Source: Candidatus Avimicrobium faecavium (GTDB lineage: Bacteria; Bacillota; Clostridia; Oscillospirales; Ruminococcaceae). Taken from it: DNA of 18,812 bases. Below the pieces are notes generated by a model, which saw nothing but the letters and a program-made list of their open reading frames with translations, made no database searches and had not been told where the DNA came from. The position numbers and the translations under genes were made by a program. The stretch spans positions 1-18,812 of the forward strand of contig CAJFQR010000017.1 in NCBI GenBank assembly GCA_904419105.1, in the 5' to 3' direction. Positions 1-5,909 of the stretch are shown in pieces. Numbering within the stretch: the stretch's first letter is position 1; each line of letters opens with the position of its first letter.

Positions 1-65
1 GTGAGGACGGAAGCAGGGAACAGGAGGTAGAAATCTTCTACCGCTTTATCGGCAAGATTGATTGA
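1..65 (+). CDS. C-terminal fragment, probable large serine recombinase (integrase)
   Basis: Only the last 20 codons lie in the window, read in the frame starting at base 3 and ending with TGA at 63-65. The visible tail ends in EVEIFYRFIGKID. Large serine recombinases of Firmicutes integrative elements (TndX-like, DUF4368 type) often end in a similar I-E-I-x-Y-x-F-x-G block; that family knowledge is the basis of the call. The first 80 or so bases are visibly more A/T-rich than the rest of the window. The gene would lie at the extreme end of its element, next to a truncated host gene. Twenty residues are too few for certainty. Confidence 0.5.
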   Translation, partial: EDGSREQEVEIFYRFIGKID

Positions 66-93
66 ATGACACCAATATCTTTAACTATGTGAT
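66..93. other. Probable mobile-element/chromosome junction (attachment site)
   Basis: Between the stop of the recombinase-like frame (65) and the first regulator-like codons (from about 91) composition switches from A/T-rich to G/C-rich. The downstream frame resumes in the middle of an XRE-type domain, at the TGLSAPD block that normally follows a Trp-Glu/Asp. A GA dinucleotide at 91-92 could be the crossover core, as TndX-type recombinases use GA, and it would restore a Trp-Asp-Thr-Gly reading in the empty site. The exact crossover point is inference. Confidence 0.4.
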
Positions 94-486
94 ACCGGCC
101 TCTCGGCCCCGGACGCGGAACTGCTGGCCGCCCTGGCTGGGGTGCTGGAGGTGCCGGTGGGACGGCTGCTTGGAGAGGAATCGCCGGAGGAGGTGGAGGC
201 CGTCTCCGCCCGTCTGGCGGAGCTGGAGGGTCAGGCCGCCCTCCGGCGGGAGACTGTCCGGCGGCTGCTGCACGGGCTGTGCCTGGCGGTGTGTCTCGGT
301 GTGCTGGCGGGATTTCTTCTGATCGGGCGGCTCGGCAGCCCCTACCTTGGCTGGGACTACGCCGACCCGGAGACCGCCGTCCTCGGCGTGGCCTTCCACG
401 CAGGGGAATGGCTCTTTGTGCGGCTGGCGCCGGTGCTCCTCCTCGGGGGCGCTGCCGGGGCCTGGGCCACCCGGCGCCGCCGGTAG
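85..486 (+). pseudogene. XRE-family membrane-anchored regulator, N-terminus missing
   Basis: After a TAA at 82-84 the frame is open to TAG at 484-486 and encodes about 133 residues. It begins with TGLSAPDAELLAALAGVLEV, which matches the last helices of a Cro/C1-type (HTH_3) DNA-binding domain. The recognition helix and everything before it are absent. A charged linker follows (ESPEEVEAVSARLAELEG), then two hydrophobic segments: LLHGLCLAVCLGVLAGFLLIG, and a second one near the end, LAPVLLLGGAAGAWA. The tail is RRRR. XRE regulators with C-terminal membrane helices are common in Clostridia. A GTG at 142 could start a shorter product, but it has no DNA-binding module and no clear ribosome site. 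Most likely a gene cut by the element ending just upstream. Confidence 0.6.
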
Positions 487-540
487 CCTGCCGCAAAAAA
501 AGACAGCCGGTCGCCTGCCGCAAAAAAAGACAGCCGGTCG
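487..540. repeat. Perfect 27-bp tandem duplication of a terminator arm
   Basis: Bases 487-513 and 514-540 are identical 27-bp units directly after the regulator stop codon. Each contains seven A residues followed by GACAGCC, which is the left arm of the terminator completed at 548-559. Two left arms therefore compete for one right arm. Confidence 0.9.
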
Positions 541-559
541 CCTGCCTGGCTGTCTTTTT
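524..559. terminator. Bidirectional intrinsic terminator
   Basis: AAAAAGACAGCC (524-535) pairs perfectly with GGCTGTCTTTTT (548-559) around a 12-base loop. The A-run and T-run make it usable on both strands, between the plus-strand regulator fragment and the minus-strand proC. The duplicated arm at 497-508 could form an alternative, larger-loop hairpin with the same right arm. Confidence 0.85.
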
Positions 560-605
560 CGTTGGAGGGCGGTTTTCCACCGTTCCCCGATGCCGCTGTG
601 GAAAT

Positions 606-1388
606 TTATGCGTTGTGGCTGGAGGCGTCGATGGCGGCCATCATCGCCGCCCGAACGCCCCGGTCTTCCATCGCCCGGACGCCCCGGATGGTGGTGCCGC
701 CGGGGGAGCAGACATTGTCCTTGAGCTCGCCCGGGTGCAGCCCGCTCTCCAGCACCATCTTGCCGGCGCCGATCACCGTCTGGGCCGCCAGCTCATAGGC
801 CAGCTTCCGGGGGACTCCCTGATAGACGGCGCCGTCCGCCAGCGCCTCGATGATGAGGTAGAGGTAGGCCGGGCCGCAGCCGGTGAGGGTGGAGGCCCCG
901 TTCATCACCGACGGGGGCACCAGCTTGAACTGGCCGATGGCGGAGAAGAGGCTGGCGGCGTATCCCAGCTCCTCCTCGGTGAAGGAGGAGCGGTCCTCGG
1001 CCAGGGCCATGCCCTCGCCGACCATGCAGGGGGTATTCGGGATGACGAAGAGCACCCGGCTCTCCTCCGGCAGGATGGACCGGAGCTTTTCGGTGGTCCA
1101 GCCGGCGGCGATGGACAGCACCGCCTTGCCGGCCAGCGCCTCACCCATCTCCGCCACCACCGCTTCGATGACATTGGGCTTGACCGCCAGCAGCACCATG
1201 TCCGCCCACTCGGCGGCCTCCGCCGGGCCGGTCAGCGGGGTGATGCCGGTCTCCTCGGCGACGGCGCGCAGCCGGGCGGTGTTGATATCATAGGCGGCCA
1301 CCTGTGCCGGGTCGAAAAAGCCCCGGTCGCAGCCGCCCTTGAGGATGGCATAGGCCATATTGCCCATGCCGATGAACGCGAGTTTCAT
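606..1388 (-). CDS. proC: Pyrroline-5-carboxylate reductase
   Basis: 260 residues. It catalyses the last step of proline synthesis in the cytoplasm, NAD(P)H-dependent reduction of 1-pyrroline-5-carboxylate. The Rossmann nucleotide-binding motif GMGNMA is at residues 7-12. VLLAVKPN at 65-72 and the cis-peptide region PNTPC at 117-121 are typical. The C-terminal dimer and substrate domain carries the ProC signature, from about NGASTLTGCGPAY (163-175) through ELKDNVCSPGGTTIRG (221-236). Length is close to the family norm of about 265-275. The ATG at 1386-1388 is chosen because AAAGGAGGC lies 8 bases upstream and the family begins with M-K-x-x-F-I-G; the frame stays open further upstream without a good start. 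It has a likely promoter of its own at 1422-1450, and spoIIID lies immediately upstream on the same strand. Confidence 0.95.
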   Translation of the reverse strand: MKLAFIGMGNMAYAILKGGCDRGFFDPAQVAAYDINTARLRAVAEETGITPLTGPAEAAEWADMVLLAVKPNVIEAVVAEMGEALAGKAVLSIAAGWTTEKLRSILPEESRVLFVIPNTPCMVGEGMALAEDRSSFTEEELGYAASLFSAIGQFKLVPPSVMNGASTLTGCGPAYLYLIIEALADGAVYQGVPRKLAYELAAQTVIGAGKMVLESGLHPGELKDNVCSPGGTTIRGVRAMEDRGVRAAMMAAIDASSHNA

Positions 1389-1421
1389 AGGGGAAAGCCT
1401 CCTTTTTGGATCCTTTTCCCC

Positions 1422-1450
1422 AGTATACACCATAGCCCCGGCAGGCGCAA
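1422..1450 (-). promoter_or_regulatory. Probable SigA promoter of proC
   Basis: On the minus strand, -35 TTGCGC (1445-1450) and -10 TATACT (1422-1427) are separated by 17 bases, with the proC start codon 33 bases downstream. The -35 lies within an inverted repeat, GGCGC-TT-GCGCC. Confidence 0.6.
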
Positions 1451-1458
1451 GCGCCGGC

Positions 1459-1725
1459 TCAGCGGCCGGGGTGCTCCCGGAGCGATTCGTACTTGGCCCG
1501 GGTGGCCGCTCCGCCGCGCAGGTGCCGCTCGTCCCGGTTTTTCTCCAGCACCGCCCGCACCTGCCGCCACAGCCCCGGGCTGATGGCCGCCAGCCGCTCG
1601 GTGACATCTTTGTGCACCAGGCTCTTGGAGTAGCCGAAGGCCGCCGCAGCCGCCCGGACGGTGGCCCCGGTCCCGACTATGTAGTTTGCCAGCCGCACGG
1701 CCCGCTCCTCCGGCACATCTTTCAT
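1459..1725 (-). CDS. spoIIID: Sporulation transcription factor SpoIIID
   Basis: 88 residues, the usual length for SpoIIID. It is a small helix-turn-helix DNA-binding protein that retunes mother-cell gene expression after SigE becomes active and before SigK. The N-terminus MKDVPEERAVRLANYIV fits the family start. The HTH lies at about residues 21-43 (ATVRAAAAAFGYSKSLVHKD), and the family motif ERHLRGGAATRAKY is at 66-79. The start at 1723-1725 is supported by GAGGAGG about 8 bases upstream and by family alignment. The A-rich stretch in the first helix of the HTH is conservative for a high-GC genome. The gene is not in its familiar Bacillus neighbourhood. A SigE-like promoter lies just upstream, matching the known SigE dependence of spoIIID. 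Confidence 0.95.
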   Translation of the reverse strand: MKDVPEERAVRLANYIVGTGATVRAAAAAFGYSKSLVHKDVTERLAAISPGLWRQVRAVLEKNRDERHLRGGAATRAKYESLREHPGR

Positions 1726-1757
1726 CGCGGCGCCTCCTCCTCAGGTTTTTCTACCAG

Positions 1758-1787
1758 AGTGTATGCGCTGCCCGGTCCGTCTATGCC
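1758..1787 (-). promoter_or_regulatory. SigE-like sporulation promoter of spoIIID
   Basis: On the minus strand, the -10 CATACACT (1758-1765) fits the SigE consensus CATACA-T exactly. A -35 GCATA (1782-1786) lies 16 bases upstream. The start of transcription would fall around 1750, leaving a short leader with the AGGAGG ribosome site at 1734-1742. No SigA-like pair was seen for this gene. Confidence 0.65.
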
Positions 1788-1796
1788 GGCGCGCTC

Positions 1797-1825
1797 TTGC
1801 GCCGGGGCCGGCTTTTTGCTATAGT
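1797..1825 (+). promoter_or_regulatory. Probable SigA promoter of the nucleoside hydrolase gene
   Basis: -35 TTGCGC (1797-1802), 17-base spacer, -10 TATAGT (1820-1825). It is divergent from the spoIIID promoter, with only about 10 bases between the two -35 elements. A palindrome CCGGCGC/GCGCCGG (1786-1792/1799-1805) spans that space. Confidence 0.5.
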
Positions 1826-1895
1826 AGGAGAAGAGGCCCGGCCCCGGCGGGCATGGGCTGTTTTGAGAAAAAAAGAAAAAGGGAGACGAAATACT

Positions 1896-2852
1896 ATGCG
1901 CAAGATCATCATCGACACCGACCCCGGCATCGACGACGCTGCGGCGCTTGCCCTCGCCGTATTTTCCAAGGAGCTGGATGTGCAGCTCATCACCACAGTG
2001 GCCGGCAATGTGGGCCTGGACAAGACCACCTACAACGCCCTGCGGATGGTGAGCCTCTGGGATGCCAGGATCCCGGTGGCTGCCGGTGCCGCCCGGCCGC
2101 TGTCCGGCCCGGTGTACGACGCCGCCGAGGCCCACGGCGAGAGCGGGATGGACGGCTTCACCTTTGACGCCGTCACCGCCAGGACCGTCCCGATGCACGC
2201 CGTCGAGGCGATGCGCCGGGTGCTGATGCGCAGCGAGGAGAAGATCACCCTGGTGCCCATCGGCCCGCTGACCAACATCGCGCTGCTCTTCTCCACCTAT
2301 CCCGAGGTCAAGGAGAAGATCGACGAGATCGTGCTGATGGGCGGGGCCTTCCTCCGGGGGAACATCACCCCGATGGCCGAGTTCAACATCTTCGCCGACC
2401 CCGAGGCGGCGGACATCGTCTTCAAGAGCGGGCTGCCCCTCGTCATGTGCGGGCTGGAGCTGGCCCAGATGGCCACCATCACCGGCGCCATGGTCGGCGC
2501 CCTCCGGGAGAAGAACCCCACCGCCCGGATGGTCTGCGACCTGTTTGAGCACTACCGCGGCGGCGACCTGGAAAACGGCATGCGTATGTACGATTCCACC
2601 GCCATCTGCTACCTGCTGGCGCCGGAGCTCTACACCACCAAGGACTGCTTCATCGGCATCGAGACCGCGTCTCCTCTCACCCGGGGCATGACCGTCTGCG
2701 ACCTCGAGGGCTTCTGGGGCCGGGAGCCGAACGGCAAGGTCTGCACCGCCGTCGACCCGGAGGGCTTCCGCCGGCTCTTCCTCGAGGGGCTGGAGAACGC
2801 CTCCGGCGCCCCGGAAAACCCCACCGCCGCCATGTGGCTCTACGACTGCTAA
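1896..2852 (+). CDS. Inosine-uridine-preferring nucleoside hydrolase family protein
   Basis: 318 residues, the normal family length. These cytoplasmic Ca-dependent enzymes hydrolyse the N-glycosidic bond of ribonucleosides to give ribose and free base, for salvage. The signature Asp cluster DTDPGIDDAAAL is at residues 7-18. PIGPLTNIAL (121-130), VLMGG (146-150) and the ribose-binding region AEFNIFADPEAA (161-172) follow. The second metal and active-site Asp is probably D233, in MYDSTAI. There the His that precedes it in the classical CU-nucleoside hydrolases (His-Asp) is Tyr, so base preference cannot be assumed. ATG at 1896 follows GGGAGACG, and a terminator follows the stop. Monocistronic on its own promoter. 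Confidence 0.88.
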   Translation: MRKIIIDTDPGIDDAAALALAVFSKELDVQLITTVAGNVGLDKTTYNALRMVSLWDARIPVAAGAARPLSGPVYDAAEAHGESGMDGFTFDAVTARTVPMHAVEAMRRVLMRSEEKITLVPIGPLTNIALLFSTYPEVKEKIDEIVLMGGAFLRGNITPMAEFNIFADPEAADIVFKSGLPLVMCGLELAQMATITGAMVGALREKNPTARMVCDLFEHYRGGDLENGMRMYDSTAICYLLAPELYTTKDCFIGIETASPLTRGMTVCDLEGFWGREPNGKVCTAVDPEGFRRLFLEGLENASGAPENPTAAMWLYDC

Positions 2853-2866
2853 TTCTGCCGGCAGAA

Positions 2867-2898
2867 AAAAAGACTGTCCCTTGAGGGGCAGTCTTTTT
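2867..2898. terminator. Bidirectional intrinsic terminator
   Basis: AAAAAGACTGTCCC (2867-2880) pairs with GGGGCAGTCTTTTT (2885-2898) with one T-G wobble and a TTGA loop. It ends the nucleoside hydrolase gene and, from the other side, the lipoprotein/flavodoxin operon. Confidence 0.9.
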
Positions 2899-2926
2899 GC
2901 GTGGGGGAAAGTGCGGGAAGCGGGCC

Positions 2927-3508
2927 TCACTCGGCGTAGAGCCCTCTGCCGAATTCCCTTGCCCGCTCCAGGTGGCCGGTTTCGGCAATGCGGGGCGGGC
3001 CGTTCGTGGAGCCGCAGCCGCCGGCGAGGTAGATCCCCCGGTCATGCAGGCCGATGTACTGCACCAGCGCGAACCGGTAGTAGCTCACCGCCTGTTCAAA
3101 GGTCCAGAACAGGTCGTCCGCTGCGGTGAGCAGCAGCGCGCAGTCCTTCTCCGGGTAGGCCTCATACCGGCCAAAGGGCGGGGCCGGGTCCTCGGCGGCC
3201 AGGCAGTAGAACCGCTCGATCACCGCCTTGAGCCGGGCGGAGATGGTCCAGAAGTAGAGCGGCGAGGCGAAGATCAGGCAGTCCGCCGCCTCGATCTTCT
3301 CCCGGACGGCGGCAAAGTCGTCCCTCTGGACGCAGGGCCTCTGATAGCGGCAGGCGTTGCAGCCCAGGCAGCCGCGGATGTCCAGCGTGTTCAGCTGGAC
3401 GATCTCGACGCGGTGCCCGGCCTCCCGGGCGCCCTCGGCCACCGCCTCGCTCAGCCGGGCGGTGTTGCCCTTGGGGCGGCCGGCCTGGAGGATCAGGATC
3501 TGTTTCAT
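2927..3508 (-). CDS. Flavodoxin-fold NAD(P)H-dependent oxidoreductase
   Basis: 193 residues. The protein has the flavodoxin/FMN-reductase fold. The N-terminal strand and phosphate-binding loop ILILQAGRPKGNTARLSEA spans residues 4-22. A cysteine cluster GCLGCNACRYQRPC (46-59) is followed by RDDF, the arrangement seen in iron-sulfur-flavoprotein-like reductases. The loop SPLYFWTISARLKAVIERF (82-100) is typical of FMN-dependent NADPH reductases. Whether the cysteines (47, 50, 53, 59) bind a cluster cannot be settled from sequence. Start ATG 3506-3508 has GGGAG upstream. It begins 15 bases after the stop of the solute-binding lipoprotein gene, so the two are almost certainly co-transcribed. A role in reducing an imported metal or cofactor is only suggested by that pairing. 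The physiological electron acceptor is unknown. Confidence 0.85.
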   Translation of the reverse strand: MKQILILQAGRPKGNTARLSEAVAEGAREAGHRVEIVQLNTLDIRGCLGCNACRYQRPCVQRDDFAAVREKIEAADCLIFASPLYFWTISARLKAVIERFYCLAAEDPAPPFGRYEAYPEKDCALLLTAADDLFWTFEQAVSYYRFALVQYIGLHDRGIYLAGGCGSTNGPPRIAETGHLERAREFGRGLYAE

Positions 3509-3523
3509 CGGCGTCTCCCTTCA

Positions 3524-4579
3524 TCAGGCCTCGGAGGAGCTCTCCGGGGCGCTTTCGGTGTCAGTCTCCGTATTGGTCTCAGTCTCGGGCCCGGCTGTGT
3601 CGGGGATGTACCCATAGGAGGCCTCCGAGGACTCCCAGGGTTGGCCGGGCTCCTCCGCTACAAAGCTCTCGGGGTAGAGGAGCTCCCCCATCTCCCAGAG
3701 GGTGTCGACGATGTCCGGCGTCTGCCGCTCGAAGTTCTCCGGATCGATGTAGTAGATGGTCCCGGCACTGCCGGCGGTGGTGGTGGCATAACAGGTGGAC
3801 CCGGCGATGGCCTCCCGGCTCATCATGCCGTTGTAGAAGATCACATCGGGATTCAGTTCGATCTCCCGTTCGGCGGGGAAGCTGTAGTTTGTGTACTCGT
3901 CCCCCCAGTTGTCGGTGCCGAGGAAGGTGAGCAGATACCCCTCAAAGCTGTCCCCGGTGGCCATCTGCAGAATATCCCCCGCCAGGTAGACGGTGCTGGG
4001 CCCCTCCCCGGCGGCAGCGGCGTCCTCCAGGCAGTCGAGGATGCGCTGGTACTTGTGGTCATAGCCGGTCAGCCGCCGGCTGGCCAGCTCCGCCCCGGTG
4101 GTATCCCCGTACAGGGCCTTGCACAGCGTGACAAAGTTCTCCCGCACCCCGTCCATATCCGCCGCCGGGCTGAGCACCAGGTAGTCGATGTCCGCCTGGA
4201 GCAGGGCGTTGGCGGTGTCCTCGGTGGGCTCGGCGGTCATCAGCACCAGGTCGGCGTCCAGCTCGACAATGGTCTCCAGGTCCGGCAGCTGCTGGGTGCC
4301 CGCCCGGGGATAGTCGTAGGCCACCTCCCGGCCGGTGGGAGTGGGCAGCTCGCAGTAGTCGCTTACCGCCACCAGCTGCCCGGGGATCTGCAGCTGGTAG
4401 AGCATATCGGTGATGGCCGGAGCCAGGCTCACCACCCGCTCGGGCCGCTGGTCGATCACCGTACCGGCCAGATGCACCGGGTAGTCCGCCGGGGCGTCGG
4501 AGCCGCCGGGCTGGCAGGCGGCCAGCAGCAGTGCACAGCCGGCAGCGGCTGCCGCCGTGAGAATGTGGGTCAGTTTCAT
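3524..4579 (-). CDS. ABC transporter solute-binding lipoprotein, iron-siderophore/cobalamin type
   Basis: 351 residues. A lipoprotein signal peptide ends in LLLAAC with the lipidated cysteine at residue 22. RPERVVSLAPAITDML (about 48-63) is the start of the periplasmic-binding domain of the FepB/BtuF type (PF01497), which delivers siderophores, haem or corrinoids to an ABC importer. Later landmarks are GTQQLPDLETIVELDADLVL and IELNPDVIFYNG. The last 20 or so residues are an acidic Thr/Ser tail (TETNTETDTES), unusual for this family and similar in style to the Ser-rich linkers of two other surface proteins here. No permease or ATPase gene is adjacent. Start chosen at ATG 4577-4579 because AAAGGA lies upstream; an in-frame ATG five codons earlier has no ribosome site. 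Substrate not predictable. Confidence 0.85.
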   Translation of the reverse strand: MKLTHILTAAAAAGCALLLAACQPGGSDAPADYPVHLAGTVIDQRPERVVSLAPAITDMLYQLQIPGQLVAVSDYCELPTPTGREVAYDYPRAGTQQLPDLETIVELDADLVLMTAEPTEDTANALLQADIDYLVLSPAADMDGVRENFVTLCKALYGDTTGAELASRRLTGYDHKYQRILDCLEDAAAAGEGPSTVYLAGDILQMATGDSFEGYLLTFLGTDNWGDEYTNYSFPAEREIELNPDVIFYNGMMSREAIAGSTCYATTTAGSAGTIYYIDPENFERQTPDIVDTLWEMGELLYPESFVAEEPGQPWESSEASYGYIPDTAGPETETNTETDTESAPESSSEA

Positions 4580-4629
4580 AGTGGATCCTTTCATTGGCGC
4601 GGAGCCGGGGGTGTTTCAGGTATGGTTTC

Positions 4630-4658
4630 ATTGTACCGTCCCGGCGGGGCAATGTCAA
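4630..4658 (-). promoter_or_regulatory. Consensus SigA promoter of the lipoprotein/flavodoxin operon
   Basis: On the minus strand, TTGACA (4653-4658), 17 bases, TACAAT (4630-4635). The -35 is embedded in CGGGGTTTGACATT, a 14-base string repeated exactly at the glycosyltransferase promoter (13639-13652). No Fur-box-like or cobalamin-riboswitch-like structure was recognised in the roughly 50-base leader. Confidence 0.85.
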
Positions 4659-4745
4659 ACCCCGCCGTATACCCAGTGCCGTCGGAAGGCCGGTTTTTTT
4701 GCGCCGGCGCGCGATTTTACAACTTGGTCACAGCTTCGGCAGAAT

Positions 4746-4775
4746 TTGTCTGTTCACTCCCGGGCATTTTATGAT
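4746..4775 (+). promoter_or_regulatory. Probable SigA promoter of the VanZ-like gene
   Basis: TTGTCT (4746-4751), 18 bases, TATGAT (4770-4775), about 60 bases before the start codon at 4835. The divergent lipoprotein promoter lies about 90 bases away; the space between holds nothing else recognised. Confidence 0.6.
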
Positions 4776-4834
4776 AGAATGGGGGATACCGGCGGGGATC
4801 CCGCCGCCATCATTCAAAAAAGGGGGAGAGGACG

Positions 4835-5290
4835 ATGCGGCGCACAGCCTGGCGCTGGCTGGCCCTTGCCGGGCTGGCGGCGGTATTCATGGTGGGGATC
4901 ACCCTGTTCTCCGCCCAGGAGGGGGCGGTGTCCTCCGGGCTGTCCCGGGGGGTGCTGGCGCTGGTGGAGCAGTATCTGCCCGGCGTCTACCGGCTGCTGG
5001 CCGCCACCGGCCGGCCGGAGTTTGCACTGCGCAAGCTGGCCCACTTCACCGAGTACGCCGCCCTCGGCCTCTGCCTCTACGCCCTTGCCCGCCGGCGATT
5101 GGCCCCGCTGCCGGCGCTGGCGCTGGCCTTGGGAATGGCGGTGGCCTTCGCCTTTGTGGACGAATGGCACCAGCTCTCGGTGCCCGGCCGGGACGGCAGC
5201 CTGCGGGATGTGGGCATCGACTCCCTCGGCGCGCTGGCCGGGGTGCTCCTCGGCCGGGCGGGGACGGCGCTGCGCCATCTCAGAGGATAG
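4835..5290 (+). CDS. VanZ-like family membrane protein
   Basis: 151 residues, an integral membrane protein with about four hydrophobic segments (roughly 7-25, 70-86, 92-110 and 128-141). The VanZ-family signature is clear: RKLAHFTEYAALG (66-78) after the second loop, and DEWHQLSVPGRDGSLRDVGIDSLGA (109-133) near the end, including the conserved His, Glu, Asp and Arg residues. VanZ was named from the teicoplanin-resistance cluster of Tn1546, but most chromosomal members have no known function, and no van genes are present here. ATG at 4835 follows AGGGGGAGAGG. Its stop codon is only 5 bases from the stop of the convergent GNAT gene, so the two transcripts must overlap. Confidence 0.88.
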   Translation: MRRTAWRWLALAGLAAVFMVGITLFSAQEGAVSSGLSRGVLALVEQYLPGVYRLLAATGRPEFALRKLAHFTEYAALGLCLYALARRRLAPLPALALALGMAVAFAFVDEWHQLSVPGRDGSLRDVGIDSLGALAGVLLGRAGTALRHLRG

Positions 5291-5295
5291 CGGGC

Positions 5296-5733
5296 TCACA
5301 GCTCCCGGCGCATCGCCACATGGGGCACACCGGCCTCTTCAAAAACGCCGGAGACGGCGGTGTAGCCGCATTTGAGGTAGAACCCCTCCGCCGAGCACTT
5401 GGCGTCGAGGCAGAGGGCGTGGTATCCCCTCCCGGCGAAGAATCCCTCGAGGAACCGCAGCGTCAGCCGGCCGGCTCCGTGGGAGCGGCTGTCCTTGTGG
5501 ATGCAGAAGCGCTGCAGCCGCACGGTGCCGTCCTCCTGCGGGGTGCAGCGGATCGCGCCGATGTCCCGCCCGCCGTCGGTGACGAGAAAGTGCAGGCACT
5601 CTCCGTCCAGTACATCGTGTCCGTCCACATCGACCTCCGGCGGTACCCCGAGCTCCTCGGTAAAGACCGTTCTGCGCATGGCCAGACAGCGGTCAAGCTG
5701 CTGCCGGGTGCGGGCAAGCTGTACATCGATCAT
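5296..5733 (-). CDS. GNAT-family N-acetyltransferase (YjcF/ElaA-like)
   Basis: 145 residues, a single GNAT domain that would transfer an acetyl group from acetyl-CoA. MRRTVFTEELGVPPEVDVDGHD (19-40) followed by HFLV and DIGAIRC is the layout of the YjcF/ElaA subgroup. The acetyl-CoA-binding loop is RSHGAGRL (83-90), fitting the R/Q-x-x-G-x-G/A motif. AEGFYLKCGY (115-124) is the conserved substrate-side motif, and EAGVPHVAMRREL closes the domain as in that subgroup. The acceptor is unknown. Start ATG 5731-5733 has GGGAGGT 8 bases upstream, and a consensus promoter lies a further 40 bases up. Monocistronic. Confidence 0.88.
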   Translation of the reverse strand: MIDVQLARTRQQLDRCLAMRRTVFTEELGVPPEVDVDGHDVLDGECLHFLVTDGGRDIGAIRCTPQEDGTVRLQRFCIHKDSRSHGAGRLTLRFLEGFFAGRGYHALCLDAKCSAEGFYLKCGYTAVSGVFEEAGVPHVAMRREL

Positions 5734-5774
5734 AAGTGGGACCTCCCTTTCCGCCGGACGGCGGTTTTTTCTTC

Positions 5775-5803
5775 ATTATAGTACGGCGGCGGGCCCATTG
5801 CAA
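5775..5803 (-). promoter_or_regulatory. SigA promoter of the GNAT gene
   Basis: On the minus strand, TTGCAA (5798-5803), 17 bases, TATAAT (5775-5780). It is divergent from the cysteine desulfurase promoter, with 26 bases between the two -35 elements. Confidence 0.8.
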
Positions 5804-5829
5804 GGACGGGGATTTTTCCGGGAAAGGAT

Positions 5830-5858
5830 TTGAAACAGCGCGTATTTTGCGATATACT
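5830..5858 (+). promoter_or_regulatory. SigA promoter of the cysteine desulfurase/thiI run
   Basis: TTGAAA (5830-5835), 17 bases, TATACT (5853-5858), about 50 bases before the desulfurase start codon. No convincing promoter was seen again until after the composite sortase gene, so this may drive three genes. Confidence 0.8.
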
Positions 5859-5909
5859 ATAAAGGAATATGGCCTTTTTTGCGGCGGGGGCACCCGCGGA
5901 AGGAGAGAG

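Noticed and set aside
279..1583. Long plus-strand open frame over proC and the regulator remnant
   Set aside because: It is antisense to proC, Arg/Gly/Pro/His-rich, without ribosome site or recognisable domain; a by-product of high GC.
1785..1817. GC hairpin followed by TTTTT, looking like a plus-strand terminator
   Set aside because: It lies at or before the predicted -35/-10 of the nucleoside hydrolase promoter, with no plus-strand gene upstream to end; better read as a palindrome between promoters.
2897..4774. 625-codon plus-strand open frame
   Set aside because: It mirrors the flavodoxin and lipoprotein genes, which have clear motifs, starts and a promoter. The antisense frame has no domain.
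4835..5290. Glycopeptide-resistance gene
   Set aside because: The protein is VanZ-like only by family; no vanA/B/H/X or regulator genes are nearby and most such proteins are unrelated to resistance.
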